A DNA stretch of 64,000 bases from Cutaneotrichosporon cavernicola (Eukaryota > Basidiomycota > Tremellomycetes > Trichosporonales > Trichosporonaceae): assembly GCF_030864355.1 (NCBI RefSeq), contig NC_083394.1, positions 3,162,001 to 3,226,000 on the forward strand. The letters run 5' to 3'. The notes beneath the pieces were generated by a model. That model was not told the DNA's origin, searched no databases, and worked only from the letters and a program-made list of their open reading frames with translations. Every line of letters starts with the position of its first letter. Position 1 is the first letter of the stretch. Of this stretch, positions 11,539-24,232 are shown in pieces. A program made the translations under genes and the position numbers.

Positions 11539-12002
11539 GAGTAGGCGGATGTCTGGGATGGATCAATTGGTTTGGATCTTGTATACGTATGCAGCAGTTT
11601 GCGGCTGAGCGTGAGCGTTGTATGGGTGAAAGGTGACTGGATGATGACTGTATTCATTCAGGATGGGATGAAATGTTTTGACGCGTAATGAAGTGAAACG
11701 CGCCGCAGTTGGAACAAACAATCTCTCTCTTCATCTTTCAACTCTACTCTTTCATCATCACTCCATCACACAAACACATCATTATTCTTTAGCCGTTGTC
11801 TCTCATCCACATTTCTCATCTCTCCATCTCTCCATCTCGCCATCTCTCATTCTCTCACATCCCCTCAGCATCTCATAACCCTTCCTTACCTGACGTCCCT
11901 AATATCCCCCGCCTTAACCCGCTTCGCCTCACGCGACGCAAACCTTCGACCCACCTACCCCTATCCATGTCCATTCCATCAACCTACACAGCAACCTAGA
12001 CG
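11539..12002. other. Intergenic region, 464 nt, upstream of FUN30
   Basis: No gene is seen. From about 11740 the strand is rich in CATCTC/TCTC words, typical of a pyrimidine-rich fungal promoter and leader. Confidence 0.5.
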
Positions 12003-15000
12003 ATGCAGTCGATACCCGCAGAGGAGCGCCGGGTGAGTCTACACAATGGCAGCAACCGGTGCCATTCAGCAAACTTGTCCTTCGCCACGGCCCTCCCTCC
12101 TTTCCCTCCTTCCGTCCTCCCCTCCACCCTTTCGCACGTATTCCTCAATCTCATTCTCACGCTCCCCTTGTTACCTATGACCCCTCCATCTACCAACCCC
12201 AACCTATCTTGCATCTCTAACCCCAGGCGCTCCTCGACAAGTTGAAGGACAGGCGAGCCGTCCGGGCCCCACTACCAGTCTCGCCAGAATACGACAACCA
12301 GATCCTTGTCCCAGCGTCGTCCTCGCCAGCCGGCCCCCCCAAGGCCAAGGGCACATTCATCCCCTCGTCCAACTTGAATCCCCCAATCCGCGCCGTCGGC
12401 TCTCCAACGGCCCTGATGGAGACCATCAAGCGGCCCTCGGCCGCAGACTTTAGCCCCGACTCGCCGCAGCCCTTGTCCCGCTTGAAGAAGCGCTACGAGG
12501 AAAGTCCATCGACGAGCCCGACCAAGGCAACTGGGTCAGTCCCACTGATAACGGATTCCGCGCCATCCTCGCGCGCACCGCACCGCAGCGGCGTCAAGGC
12601 CAACAAGCTCATCAGCCTCGCTAAACAGACGCACAGCAACGAGATCGAGGGCTCAATCAAGCGCTTAAAGACCCAGTTCCCGGGATTGGAGCGGGAGACG
12701 TACCGGCGCGCGCTTGAACGACATGGGGGCGACGACAAGGGCCTCTTGAGAGAGCTCGCTGCGTCCAAAGCCAAGGCGGACGCCGCACCTTCCACACAAA
12801 CATCAGCCTCGTCCAGCACGTCCAACCTCGCGTCATCGCTACAGAAGTATCGCTTCGAGCCGGGTTTGCCGACGAAGCCATCGTCCCAAGGTTCGTCCCC
12901 CGCTCCCATCCCCCTTGCGGCCAGCCGCTCCGCTTCGCCCGCGAAGCGCCCCCGGAAGAACGAGCAAAGTGAGGCCCGTCGCGAGAAGAGCACGATCTAC
13001 GCACGTCGCCAGAAGCAGGCGCAGAAGCGGGACCCAGACGAGGCGAGCGACCATTATTCGTCAGACGATGGCGACGCATGGAATGATGGCACTCGACGGC
13101 GCAAGCGGCGAAAGTCTGATGACGATATCGACGCTGAGGGCGAGGCCCTCAAAGCGTTCAACACGGCGACCGCCGACGTCCTCACCGGCACCATGGCGTG
13201 TTCCCAGGAGCAAGCAGAGAAGATCATCAAGCTGCGCCCCTACGAGGATGCCAGCGACGTCCAGGCCAAGCTCAGTAAGGCGCGTGGCATCAGCTACAAG
13301 TTATTCGAGCAATACGTCGAGATCATGGAGGGCTACGTGCAGATCGACAACTGCCTGAACGGGTGTGACAGCATTGCGCAGGACATCGCGCAGACGCTGG
13401 CGGTGTGGAAGGGCGCCGCGACGACCAGCGACAGCATCGTCGGCACTCCGCGCAGCGACGGCCTGAACGACGCCAAAATCGACGTCGCCAAGGTCTCTGA
13501 GCTGCTTCTTGCAGAGACAGACCAACGGAGGAAGAAGATCCTTGCGTCTTACATTCGCCAGCAGCCTGCTCTGCTCTCGGAGGGCACGGTGCTCAAGGAC
13601 TACCAGCTCCTCGGCGTCAACTGGCTCAACCTCCTCTACACTCGCAAGATTGGCTGCATCTTGGCTGACGAGATGGGTCTCGGCAAGACGATCCAGGTCA
13701 TTGCCTTTCTCGCCCACCTCAAGGAGTACGGCATCAAGGGCCCGCACCTGATCTTGGTTCCAGCGTCGACGCTCGAGAATTGGACGCGCGAGTTTGGCCG
13801 CTTCGCACCTGATATCGACGTTCAGACGTACTACGGGTCGCAGGCCGAGCGTGCCGACCTGCGCGACGATCTCAAGCGGCAGTTCCGCGCTGGCGACCTC
13901 GAGGTTGTCCTCGCTTCGTACACCCAGGTCGCGGCCAAGGATGACTTGAGTTTCTTCCGGCGCAAGATCGACTTCGAGACGTGCATCTACGACGAGGGCC
14001 ACATGCTCAAGTCGTTTGACACGAAGCGCTACAAGGACTTGTTGAGCATCGTCCCCCAGTGGCGTCTGTTACTCACGGGCACGCCGGTGCAGAACAACCT
14101 GCAGGAGCTCGTGTCGCTGCTCATGTTCATCCTCACCGACATGTTTTCCGACGCCGAGCCGTACCTTCGCCAGATCTTCAAGGTGCAGACCGCTGGCGCG
14201 GCCAACCTCCTCTCAGCGAGCCGCACGTCACGTGCACGCACAATGCTCACGCCGTTCGTCTTGCGCCGCCGGAAAGCCCATGTGAGTTTCGAGAACTCAG
14301 TTGATCCCGAACTAACCTCAGGTCTTGACGCTTCCGCCCAAGATTGAGAAGGTCGAGGAGTGCGACATGACTCCTGCACAAGCGCGCCTGTATCGCGAGA
14401 CGATGCGCAAGTCGCGCAAGGTCATTGAGGAGATGGGCGACGCTGCGCTTGATGCGGCGGCGGCGGCCGACGACGACGGCAAGCCCGCTGTTAAAAAGAA
14501 GAACGCCAAGGACACAAAGAAGACCTCGTCGTCGAACATTCTCATGGACTTGCGCAAGGCGGCCAACCACCCGCTTCTTTTCCGGAGACTCTACACAAAA
14601 GCCAAGGTCGAGGCGCTCGCCAAGGCGTGCTTGAACACGCCGCAGTGGGCAGACTCGAGGTTAGACTATGTCATCGAGGATCTAGAGGTGAGCTTTGCGT
14701 AGCTAGTGGCTGCCACTGACACCAGGTCATGTCGGACGCCGAGATCCACCACTTTGTCAAGGACCACCCGGACCTGTCCAAGTTTTCTCTCGACCCATCT
14801 GCCTTCCTGGAAGGTGGCAAGATGAAAGCTCTGGTGGCGCTTATTGACCGGTGCAAGGCCGAGGGAACGCGCATGCTCCTCTTCTCGCAGTTCACAATGC
14901 TCCTCGACATCCTGCAGGTCGCGCTCGACCATATCGGAGCCAAGTGGACTCGATTGGACGGCGCAACCCGCACTGACGAGCGGCAGGGCCTCGTCGACGA

Positions 15001-15439
15001 GTTCAACGAGGACCCGGACATCACCGTCTTCCTGCTCTCCACGAAGGCTGGCGGTGTCGGCATCAACCTGACAGCGGCCAGCGTCGTCGTCATCTTTGAC
15101 CAGGACTTCAACCCGCACAACGATAAGCAGGCAGCTGACCGCGCATACCGCATCGGGCAGGAGCGCGAAGTCGAGGTCATCAAGCTCGTCACAAAGGGGT
15201 CGATTGACGAGGACATCCTGAGCATCGGCATGACTAAGCTGGAGCTTGACGACAAGATTGCCGCCGACGAGGGCGATGACAAGAAGATGGCTACCGAGGT
15301 CAAGAAGAGTCTCCTTACCACGCTCAAGTCCAAGTTCAAGGACGACGTGGAGGACGAGCCGATGGTGGAGGAGGAGGAGGAGGAGAGGATGCCGAGCACG
15401 CAGGTCAAGCGTGCACGCGGTGGTGGTGGCGGCGCGTGA
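12003..15439 (+). CDS. FUN30: SNF2-family chromatin remodeller FUN30 (SMARCAD1/Fft3 type)
   Basis: FUN30-type ATPases move or exchange nucleosomes, maintain heterochromatin and aid DNA end resection. Exons 12003-12032, 12227-14281, 14322-14687 and 14726-15439 give 1054 aa; introns are 194, 40 and 38 nt. A CUE-like ubiquitin-binding segment is seen at about 140-190 (KRLKTQFPGLERETYRRALE). The SNF2 core follows: Walker A LADEMGLGKT (about 489), DEGH in motif II (about 598), which is the box used by this subfamily, TGTPVQNN, and in the helicase-C part LLSTKAGGVGINLTAA and DRAYRIGQ (about 954). The C-terminus is acidic then Gly-rich. Start codon: the ATG of a ten-residue first exon, followed by a canonical GTGAGT. 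Confidence 0.95.
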
Positions 15440-15652
15440 GTCGCACCACGAGAGGCGATAGATAGACTTAGAGTGGTGTTGCGCGCCTGGTCGTCTTGAC
15501 AATGCACTCCGCGCCCACTGCACTGTTTTACCATATGCATTTTGGTTCTTCCTATTCTGGTCGGAACGTCGTCTCAGTCAGTGCACAGCTGCATATGTGG
15601 TATGTATCCTACACGCCCTCCCAACTCTAGATCTGCTCGACGTTACTCTGCT

Positions 15653-17490
15653 CTAAACCGAGATCGTCTTGAACACATTAAACCCGTCCGCGGCAGTAGT
15701 CACCACCATGCCCGGCACTTGCGGGTGCCAGTGCAGCTCCTTGACGTCTTTCTGACCCTGGTGGACGAACAGTAGCTGGGGCGGCACGTCGAGAACGCGC
15801 CCATCAGGCCCGACGGGCGCGTCGCCAGCCTGCTCGTCGTCACCCTCGACCGAGAGATCCCAGAGCGTGACCTGGTCGTCGGCGCCCGACGCCGCGAACA
15901 CGGACGGATCAGAGGGATGCCACTCGACCGACGTGATGGGTGCAGTGTGCCACGTAAAGTGGGCGACGGGCTTGGGTTTTCTAAAGTCAGCAAGTTGAAC
16001 CCAAGGTTGTCCTCCTTGCCCATCCTTCCCCTCCCTCCTCCCTCCCCCCCCCCCTCCCCCCCCCACCCCCCCACAGCCTACGGCTGCTTGGCTGCTCGAC
16101 TGCTAGACTTACGACTTGAACATCCGCAGGTCCCAGACCTTGACAGCGCCTTCGTCTCCCCCGGAAACGAGAAGGTAATCGACGTTCCGATTCCACGAAA
16201 TGACATTGACGTCGTCGTCGTGCGCCCGCACACTGACCGCACACTTGCGGCTCTTGGTCCTAACGTCCCAAACACGTACAGTGCGGTCGGCACTAGCACT
16301 GGCAAAGACAGTCGGCTCGGCGGGGGACCACTGCAGGTCCTCGACACTCGAAGTGTGGCTCGTGTATGCTTGGGAAGTAGAGAATCCGGTCGGCGTAGTG
16401 GTAGTGAGGTAGATCTTGGAGTCAATGTCGCCAGTCAACAGGCCCGAACGGCCCCACTCGACCGCGTATCCCTCAGCCCGGCCATGGGCAGTAATAGTGT
16501 GAACGGGGGTCTTTTGGCGTGGCTTGCCTCCTCCGGAAAGAGTGTCGATGAGAGGCTTTACGTCCCAAATATGGACTTTGCCCGTCTCGCTGAACGACGC
16601 GACATGGTAGGGATTGGGCAAGTTTCCGGGAGTGGCTGGAGCCGCGCGGATTCGGTTGACGGCTCCAACGTGGGGTAAAGTGAGAAAGTCGAGCTTTGCA
16701 TCTTCGTCGACCTCGTCGTCGTCTGCTTCTCCGTCCGAGTCGTCGTCGTGTTGAGTCCTCGAAAGGCCAGAGAGACGCATGACCACCACCTCGTCCTTGG
16801 CGCGGCCTTGGCCGGGGATATCGCCGGCTTGGGTGCCGGCCACGAGCCAGGCGGTTTGGGGGAACCCGGTACGGTCGACCCCGAGATCGTCTTTCAGGAT
16901 GTCAAACGAGAGGCACGGCCACGCATACGACAGCGCGTGCAGGCACGGATAGACCGAGTTGTCGGCGACGAGTTGCTCGTTGGGGCCCATGGCGACGCCG
17001 GGGAGGTACGTCTGTTTCTTGGGCTCGGGGGCGTCTTCGTCTTCGGGGGCATGGGTGAATTCTTGGGTCAGCCAAAAGCGCAACGTGTGTTGAGGTGGAT
17101 GCAGCGCTGCAGCTGCCACATAGCCGCGGGGTGGGTGGCGGGAAAGCGAAGCGAATGCCAGAGTGCGCGAGTGAACGAGCAGGCAGCGCGCAATGCGGGC
17201 GGAAGCTCAACGATGGCGGCGCTCAGGCCAGCGACGACAAGCTCCTCGCTGCCAACTCCCGGCTCCTCCCTGCTCCAGCCAACAACCCCACCCCTTCCAA
17301 AGAACTCACCATCGCCCTCCTCCTCCATAGCATCACCGTCAACCACCTCGGCCTCAATCTCGTCCTCCCACCTATCTTCGAACTCTCCCATCTCCTCCGC
17401 TCCCGCAACCGCGCGCGCGGTATCCTGCCCCATATCGACCGCCTTCGATGGCGTATTCTCCTCTTCTGCTGAGCGTTTCTTCGAGCTCAT
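15653..17490 (-). CDS. RRB1: WD40 ribosome-assembly chaperone RRB1 (GRWD1)
   Basis: RRB1 is a nuclear chaperone that binds ribosomal protein uL3 before its assembly into pre-60S particles. Exons 17310-17490, 16113-17061 and 15653-15980 give 485 aa in frame. The N-terminus has the family's acidic segment [13 protein letters not shown]. The segment [15 protein letters not shown] and [12 protein letters not shown] match the start of the family, followed by WD repeats ending HIWDV, RVWDV, KVWDL and TLWDL. The first intron (248 nt) ends CTGACCCAAG; the second (132 nt) contains a long poly-C run on the plus strand. It is convergent with FUN30 (about 210 nt between stops) and divergent from the uS7m gene. 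Confidence 0.93.
16031..16076. repeat. Poly-C/CCCT tract inside an RRB1 intron
   Basis: The plus strand shows runs of 7-11 consecutive C separated by single T or A. Because the gene reads leftward, the transcript carries the G-rich strand. The tract lies wholly inside intron 15981-16112. Confidence 0.9.
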
Positions 17491-17661
17491 CGTGTTCTGT
17501 TGGCCAAAGTTGAAAGTATGACGGAGAGATTGATTGAGCTGTGGCCACCCAACTCTTCAACTTTTCGGACTCGACCGTGGGAAAGTACTTTTCAACCTCC
17601 ATCCACCTTGAAATCCGCCCTTCCAGTTTCAGTTGATCAAACTCAACCACCAACAACTACA

Positions 17662-18491
17662 ATGCTCGCCAGGTTCGCACGCGGCCCCGCGATCCCGTCG
17701 CTGGGTCTCGGCCTCCGTGCGCTCTCGACCACTACCCCAACGCACAACTTTGCCGACCTCGCGCGCATCACGTCCTCCCCCCTCCCGTCGTCCTTCTCCG
17801 TCGCCCTTCCCCCCACCGACGTCGAGGCGCGCGGCTACGCTCCCGGGACTATGGCCTTACGCAACGACCCTATCCTGGATCTGTTTACGAACATGCTCAT
17901 GCAGCACGGGAAGAAGGCCGAGGCGCAGCGCCACGCGGCTTCTATCCTGGCGATGGTGCAGGCGGCTACCAACTCTCCTCCTCTGCCTCAACTCCACCGC
18001 GCGATTGAGCTCTCTAGCCCGAGCGTGCGCTTGCTCAGCATGAGGAAGCGTGCTAAGACGGTCATGACGCCGCGTGGACTTACCGATCGGCAGCGGGCGC
18101 GGACGGGGATCAAGTGGCTCCTCAAGAGCGCTGAGCGGGGTCGGAAGGGTGGGGTGAAGCGCGATGATCGGGTGGCGAGGGAGGTGCTGGCTGTCCTGGA
18201 TGGGAGCTCGGATGTGTTCAAGCGCGTCGAGGAGGTGCACAAGATTGCCATGCTCCAGCGGTGGGTATGGGCTATGCCCAGAGGTTTGAGGGAGAGGAGG
18301 GCGAGGAGGGGTGGGAGGAGAGGGCTGCACATCGCGCACTGCGCGGTTGTGGCATGTTCTGACTGGGCCAGAGCGGGTCCTTTGCAGTGGCCCGGTCCTT
18401 TCCCTACCGCCTCGTCTCTTCCAGCTGTCCCTCTGTTTCTCCTCCAAGTGACGACAACGCTGACCCCAGCTCGAACATCAACGCCCGGTAA
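17662..18491 (+). CDS. Mitochondrial small-subunit ribosomal protein uS7m
   Basis: This is the mitochondrial homologue of bacterial S7, an rRNA-binding protein of the small-subunit head. Exons 17662-18260 and 18470-18491 give 206 aa. The second exon encodes only the last seven residues (SNINAR after a split codon), ending like other S7 proteins. The N-terminus is Arg/Ser/Thr-rich without acidic residues, a typical mitochondrial presequence. The S7 signature is seen as LDLFTNMLMQHGKKAEAQRH and the later RRKRA-like region MRKRAKTVMTPRGLTDRQRA, with KRVEEVHKIAMLQR at the end. The 209-nt intron ends CTGACCCCAG. It is divergent from RRB1 with 171 nt between start codons. Confidence 0.92.
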
Positions 18492-18581
18492 CCGCCACGC
18501 CGATAGATTCGATGCATACACTACAACAGCACAACACAGTAACAATGTGGTTAAGTCTAGATCATGATCATGGGCGGCGGA

Positions 18582-18840
18582 CTACTTCTTGTTCCAGTTG
18601 TCGCCAAACTCCCTGTCCGTCAGCAACTCCTACCACCCAACTCACCACTTGTAACAGTCGACACACATCGACTCGGCCTTGGCCTTGGGCACGCCGCCAT
18701 GCTTCTCCCAATCGGGGTTCTTTGGCTTCTTTGGCTCTTTCTTTCCCCCACGTCCCCAGGGGAACCAGTTAAGCCACCCCGTGCCGGGGTCGGGTATGTC
18801 GTCGTCGTCATCGTCATCCCAATCACCTCCCCCTCCCTGA

Positions 18841-18872
<32 letters not shown>

Positions 18873-20211
18873 CTCATCTCCCACGGGCCATGGATCCGCT
18901 AGCACCCTGTTGATGACCTCGCCAATCCGGTGAGTGCGTACATCCACACTCCATCCTTTGACAGTCACCGTGTCGTACAGGATTGTCTGCCCTGTATGGC
19001 ACTTGGACTCAAGCGCGAACCCGGCTGCATAGCAGCCCGAGTAGCCGCCGGTGCACGTGCCCATAGGAATCGGGTCAGCAGTGTGGTACACGTGCGTGAT
19101 TCCGGACTTCTCCGGGGGGACTGCCGGAGGTTGAGGGAGATGCAAGCGGCGCGCGGCGAGGCGATCTCCTGGTGCTTCAAAGCCGATTGCGGGCGCGCCA
19201 AAGGAGAGGCCGATCAGTGCTGCGAGCGCGCCACCGAGCTGGTATTAGCTCACACAGGAATGTGAAGGCCAGGTCGCGTCCCGTCTCTTGGGTAGTCACG
19301 CGTCACATTAGGGTACGCGCCGCCACTCACCGAGTGTCCCGTCAGCCAGATGTTGGCGTTGGGATACATGTACGTAATGTTGTTGTAGAGGTTGGTGCCG
19401 ACAGTCGCGTACACGCTCTCCTCGACGAGTGCCTTCTCCAAACACGTCTGCTCGCACTTGTACCCTCCGGCATAGCAGTCGCAGACAGTCGACCACGAAA
19501 AGTCGACGCGCGCACAACAGCACGAGAAGAGGAGGTTGTCCTGGGGTCAGCCGTGCCAACTTGCAGTTAGAGGTGAAAGAGCGTGTCGACGCCTGCGCGA
19601 CTCACGTTAAACTTGTCGTTCTTCGACGTCGGCCCGCCACTGCCTAACAAGCCGGCACTTGTGCCCTTGATGGCGATCACGACAGTCGAGTTACTCTCGT
19701 CGGCAAAGATGTGGCCTCGCAACCCATCAGAATCAGGCTCCCAACCGAACTCGGTCCCATTATCACTCCCTCCAATGGGATACCACCCATAATCAGCAGG
19801 CTGGGAGTACGCGTTCGCAGCCATCTTGGCCAGGGTGATAAGTGTCTGGCGGTCTGTCGTGTCTGGCATCTCGACCTCGACGTCCTCCCATCCCCACCCC
19901 CCCTCCGAATCCATGAGTGGCGTGGCCCAGCCATCAATGCTCGCGTTGCCACCAGCTGCGCGCGCGTGTGCGCTCTTAGCCCATGACTGGATCTCGGGCG
20001 GTCGTGAGGAGGGACGCCGGATCGTGCTCCTTCGCGTCCTGATCACCATATCGTTGGCGGCTTGGATGGAGAGAGGCGTGTCGGCCATGACGATCGACGC
20101 GCCATCGTGGACTGCGTGCGCGTGTCGCGGCGTAAAACTCAAAGTCGGTGGGGCATCTTGTACCGCTTGGAAGATGAGAGGCACGAGCGAGGTAATGAGG
20201 GGGATCCTCAT
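18582..20211 (-). CDS. ATG15: Autophagy-related vacuolar phospholipase/lipase ATG15
   Basis: ATG15 is a membrane-anchored lipase that breaks down autophagic and Cvt bodies in the vacuole. Exons 19606-20211, 19331-19540, 18646-19238 and 18582-18612 give 479 aa; introns are 65, 92 and 33 nt. A hydrophobic N-terminal anchor (RIPLITSLVPLIFQAV) is followed by the family's FTPRHAHAV. The serine hydrolase motif GHSLGGALA is assembled across the second intron, with the nucleophile Ser at about 272. A cysteine-rich stretch (FSCCCARV, CDCYAGGYKCEQTC) is conserved in the family. The tail carries two poly-Asp runs and the terminal motif SMCVDCYKWEFGDNW. An in-frame ATG at 20292 would add 27 residues; I prefer 20211, which places the anchor at the very N-terminus. 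Confidence 0.95.
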
Positions 20212-21063
20212 GGTGATAGTGTTGGTGTTAGTTGAGATGGTGTGATGATTCCCAACGACAACCAGAACAGCTGCACCAAGTGCGTTGGCCACTCAGGCAC
20301 ACTCTACCACAACCCAACCCGCCCCCAGACCCCAGACCGGGACCAATTTACCTCCACCTCCACTCACCACTGATGGCCCCGCGATCCTTCCCCCTTGAAC
20401 CCCTTCAACCCCACTTTCGCTGGCCGCCCTGGGTGACGGTGACGCGCCGTTTAACGTTAGATTTATGGTTTCCATCTGCCAAGACAAATCTTAACAAGTC
20501 GTACCATACTCAACACACCTTGGACTTTTAACATCTCAACCTCTGAGCATCTGATCATCTGAGCATCTGGGCATCTGAGCATCTGACGCGCTCCAGGCCC
20601 CAAGCCAGTTCCGCACCACCTCCCGCCCTTCCGCAGTAAGTGTCACTGAGATGGATTGATCCCTACATCGTTGGAACCGGCGTTTGCTCTGTAACTGCCG
20701 CATTCCACGCCCGGCCTTCCTCTGCCTTGACAACGTGGTGTGAGCGCTTTCGAGATCGATAACGCAACCCACCTAGATGTGACTCTGACATGACGTAGGC
20801 ACAAACGGCAGGCAGATATCTTCCAGTCGGTTGCCAAGCCTCTTCCAATCGTCCCATATCGCCCGCTCGTAGGCCGTGGATCCGTGGAAAGCGGCGCGCA
20901 GGATCAAACGCGAGAGATTGCACCATCGCGCAATTGTGTATCGCGCCAGTGCTTCCAATAATTCTTTCGGTCTGTGTGTGTGAAACTGTGTGACTGTGGC
21001 AGATTGTCCAGCCATCGACTCACTCGCTCGCATCGTGCCACTCTTCATCTGTGGCACTATATA
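20212..21063. other. Intergenic region, 852 nt, divergent promoters
   Basis: This lies between the leftward ATG15 and the rightward METTL26-like gene. It includes a short GAGCATCTG-type tandem repeat (20543-20585). No gene or RNA is seen. Confidence 0.5.
20543..20585. repeat. Short tandem repeat, GCATCTGA units
   Basis: About five imperfect 8-10 nt copies of (GA)GCATCTG follow one another. It lies in a divergent promoter region. Confidence 0.8.
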
Positions 21064-22047
21064 ATGAGTACCAACGACTTTTCGGGGGCCCCCGACTCAC
21101 CAGACGACATGACAATCACAACATACCCCAGCGTCATCTCTGTTCCCGGTGCGGCGCAGCGTAACCTCGGCACCGTGACCGATTGCCTCGACCCACTCGT
21201 AAACGGTCCCGTACCAGCCAAACACGTGCTCGAGATCGCCTCGTTCCCATACGAGCATATGCGCGGGTACGCTAAAAAGTGGCCGCACGTCCATTTCTCG
21301 GGTACCGTGCGCGACATTGATGAGATGGAGTGCGTCCTTTGGGGGTTTGGGACTGATGCCAGAAAGACGTCGCTGGATGGTATTCCGGGCAACGTGGCGC
21401 CGCCGGAGAAGCTCGATATCGCGATTCAGAAGGATTGGGACGCTCTGTTTGACACGGTCAACGATCCTTTTGACGGTGCGATCATGGGTTAGTCGCGGCT
21501 GCTCTTCTGTAGTATGCGAGCCTCGTGGCTTGTTCGTTCCCTCGCTCATTCTCTCGCTCCCTCCCTCGCTCCCCTCTCTCCTCTTCTCTCCCCTTACACA
21601 TCTGTGTTCCAGCTTCTCTCATCCCACTTTCTATCTCCTTTCCTCCTCAACCCTCTTTTGCCTCTCCCCTCCCATCCCTGCCCCTTGGCTCGGACACTCG
21701 CTCAGACGTTGACACCAGTCAACCTCGTCCACTGCACCCCCGAGGGTCTCCCCGAACACGTCTTCCGCAACCTCTCGCCCCTCACGCCCGAGGGCCGCCG
21801 CGTACTAGCCCCCGGCGGCTGGATTGGCGTCTACGGCGCATACCTCAACGAAGATGGTACCTTCCGTTCCGAGGGCGACGCAAAGTTTGACGCCGAGTGG
21901 ATCAAGGCCGTACACCCGTCACTCGGGCTGCGGTCGCCCAAGGACCTGCGTGAGATGGCCGAGAAGTGGGGATGGCGCGAGGAGAGCCAGAGCATTGTGG
22001 CAAAGGGCAACTTGTTTATAGTGTTCCGTGCCACGATCCCAGAGTGA
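21064..22047 (+). CDS. METTL26/DUF938-like SAM-dependent methyltransferase fold protein
   Basis: The protein resembles the DUF938 (UPF0585, METTL26) family, predicted methyltransferases of unknown substrate. Exons 21064-21487 and 21719-22047 give 250 aa; the 231-nt intron is pyrimidine-rich and ends GACACCAG. The C-terminal half matches the family best: VNLVHCTP, then LAPGGWIGVYGAYLNEDG, FDAEWIKAVHPSLGLRS and LREMAEKWGW. In the N-terminal half the strand that normally ends in a glycine-rich SAM loop reads VLEIASFPYEH, so the expected small glycine residues of motif I are missing. It may be a diverged enzyme or a non-catalytic relative. No signal peptide is seen. Confidence 0.78.
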
Positions 22048-22635
22048 CGCTCGCATAGGACAAGTACAGTTCAAGTACAAGTATAACTACAAAATGTTTC
22101 AGACGGCAGGTGGCAGATGGCAGATGTGCATCGAGATGCAACAAGTGAACAAGGGACAGGGACTGGAAATTTGGTTCCGGTAATGACAGATAATGAACGT
22201 GCGATCAGACAGCAGACTCAACCAGCCACCTAACAAGCTACTCTTCTACCTCCTCACAAAGGTATAACTTGTTACTACCTACTCTACTACTTCTTACTTG
22301 CTGCCTTGTACATCTCACTTCCTCCATCTTCTCTTATCCCTCGGCCCTACCACTCTGTCGCTTGACGCCATTAGCAGGACGCCCCAGGTTTGGATTAGTG
22401 TTGATTAAACAGTTGGACCAATCCAAACAGAGCATTACCCGCACCGGTAACACCGCCCGATCAATCCACCACTCAACCTCACCTCCTTCATTCATCCACA
22501 CATCCTCCATCCACTTCATCCTCATCCTCAATATTTCTCCCCCTCTCACTGCACCGCCTCAACCGTTCCTTACGCGACACCTTCTCCCTCGCTCTCCGTC
22601 CTTGCGCTACTCGGTTCCCGCCGCGCGCGCCTCTG
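22048..22635. other. Intergenic region, 588 nt, upstream of cyclin gene
   Basis: No gene is seen. The last 300 nt are pyrimidine-rich and probably include the leader of the downstream cyclin gene. Confidence 0.5.
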
Positions 22636-24232
22636 ATGGCGTCCACCACCGACGCGTCAGGCCAACAGCCTCCCGCCCCCGCCCCCACTCCACCCTCTAC
22701 GACATCCACCTCGTCAGCCAGCACAATCCAGGCGCCCTCGACAGCACAGACTAACGGCGCCCCCGAAGCCGGTCCTAGCCGCCCACGTGCACCAGAAGGA
22801 GCAGACGACGGCGCTCCACGTTCGTACTCTCCTCCGCGCGAGATCACGCCCCATCTCGATCTGGCCACTTACCCAACACCGCAGCTGCTACGCCTGCTCG
22901 CGCGCCTCCTGCAACAGATTGCTAGCAGCAATGACCAGTTGCGCGCCGAACATTCCGATGATGGTGACGATGCAGATGACGCGCACGAGCCACCACATAG
23001 CGACGCAGCATCGCTGGCATCGGCGACAACCACCCAATCCCGCTCCAGCACCGTGCACGACTCGCCGACAAACGAGCTCTTCCACGACGACCCCCCTCCC
23101 GTAGATTTAGCGGCCGGAGACAAGCTGTTTACGGCCGCCAAGGTCTCGCTGTCTCAGCCGCAGAGCATCCTGTCTTTCCACGCCCGACACGTGCCCTCGA
23201 TCAGCATCGAGGCGTATCTCCTCCGCATCTTAAAGTACTGTCCGACTACCAACGAGGTCTTCCTGGGTCTCCTCGTGTATTTCGACCGCATGAGCAAGCT
23301 CGGCACCCCGGGAGGCGTGGGCGGCGTCAAGGCCGCGGTGGGACCGCGCGGCTTTGCCATCGACTCGTACAACATTCACAGATTGATCATCGCCGGAGTG
23401 ACGGTGGCGTCAAAGTTCTTCTCTGGTGAGTCGTGAAGCAGACAGGCCAGGCGACCGGCAGCCGGCGACCGGTGTCGCGAGATGGGGGAACCGATACGGG
23501 GGCGGAGCCTGTGACGATGGGCGAGCATCGAATGAGCACACCATACGGCCGCTGTTGCGTGCGCGTCCTTGTGTTCAGCGCCCATCTCCTCGGGCTCGGC
23601 AACGTCACCCGCTGTCTCCTCACACAGCTTTCCCTCGCTTGTACACTCGCCTACACCTCGCCCTGGCTGTGTCGCGTTGTCTGCCACGCTGTCCTTTGTC
23701 CTCAGCCCTATGCGCGCCACTGACATCAGACGTCTTCTATACGAACTCGCGTTACGCCAAGGTTGGCGGGCTGCCGCCTACCGAGCTGAACCAGCTCGAG
23801 CTCCAGTTCCTCCTCCTCAACAACTTTACGCTCATGATCCTCCCCGAGGAGATGCAGCGATATGGTGACCGTCTCTTGGCCTACTGGCAAGGGCGGGAGG
23901 AGGAAGCTGGCGTGTCGCCAGAGGCAGCCGGCGAGCTGCGGCGGCAGGAGCGTGAGCGGGAGCGCGACCGACAGCGCACCACTGAAAAGCGGCCATCGAT
24001 GCAGCGCGCAGCGTCCCACCAGCCAATGGAGGTTGACAAGCCTGGTGCTGCTGCAGAAACAGCGACGGCGCCCCCGACACCAGCAAAGAACGGGAGCCCG
24101 AGCAAGCTCGCGCGTTCGTCGTCGCTCCCCCGCCGGCCGCCGAGTAACGAGCGCAGCGTCAGTGGAGGGCGGCCTGTTGTGTCATTTCCGCCTGGGCTAC
24201 GGGAGGGCGGGGTGGTAGGGGCTGGGCAATGA
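22636..24232 (+). CDS. PHO80/PCL-type cyclin
   Basis: PHO80-type cyclins partner PHO85-like kinases and couple phosphate and nutrient status to transcription and cell cycle. Exons 22636-23425 and 23730-24232 give 430 aa. The intron (304 nt, GTGAGT...GACATCAG) splits the highly conserved cyclin box segment, restoring VASKFFSDVFYTNSRYAKVGG across the junction. Other family marks are ISIEAYLLRILKYCP, VFLGLLVYFDRM, NIHRLIIAG and LNQLELQFLLLNNFTLMI. The N-terminal 160 residues are Pro/Ser/Thr/Ala-rich and the C-terminal tail is charged and low-complexity with REREREDR-like repeats and a Pro/Ser region. Whether it is the functional PHO80 or another PCL cannot be decided from the sequence. Confidence 0.9.
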
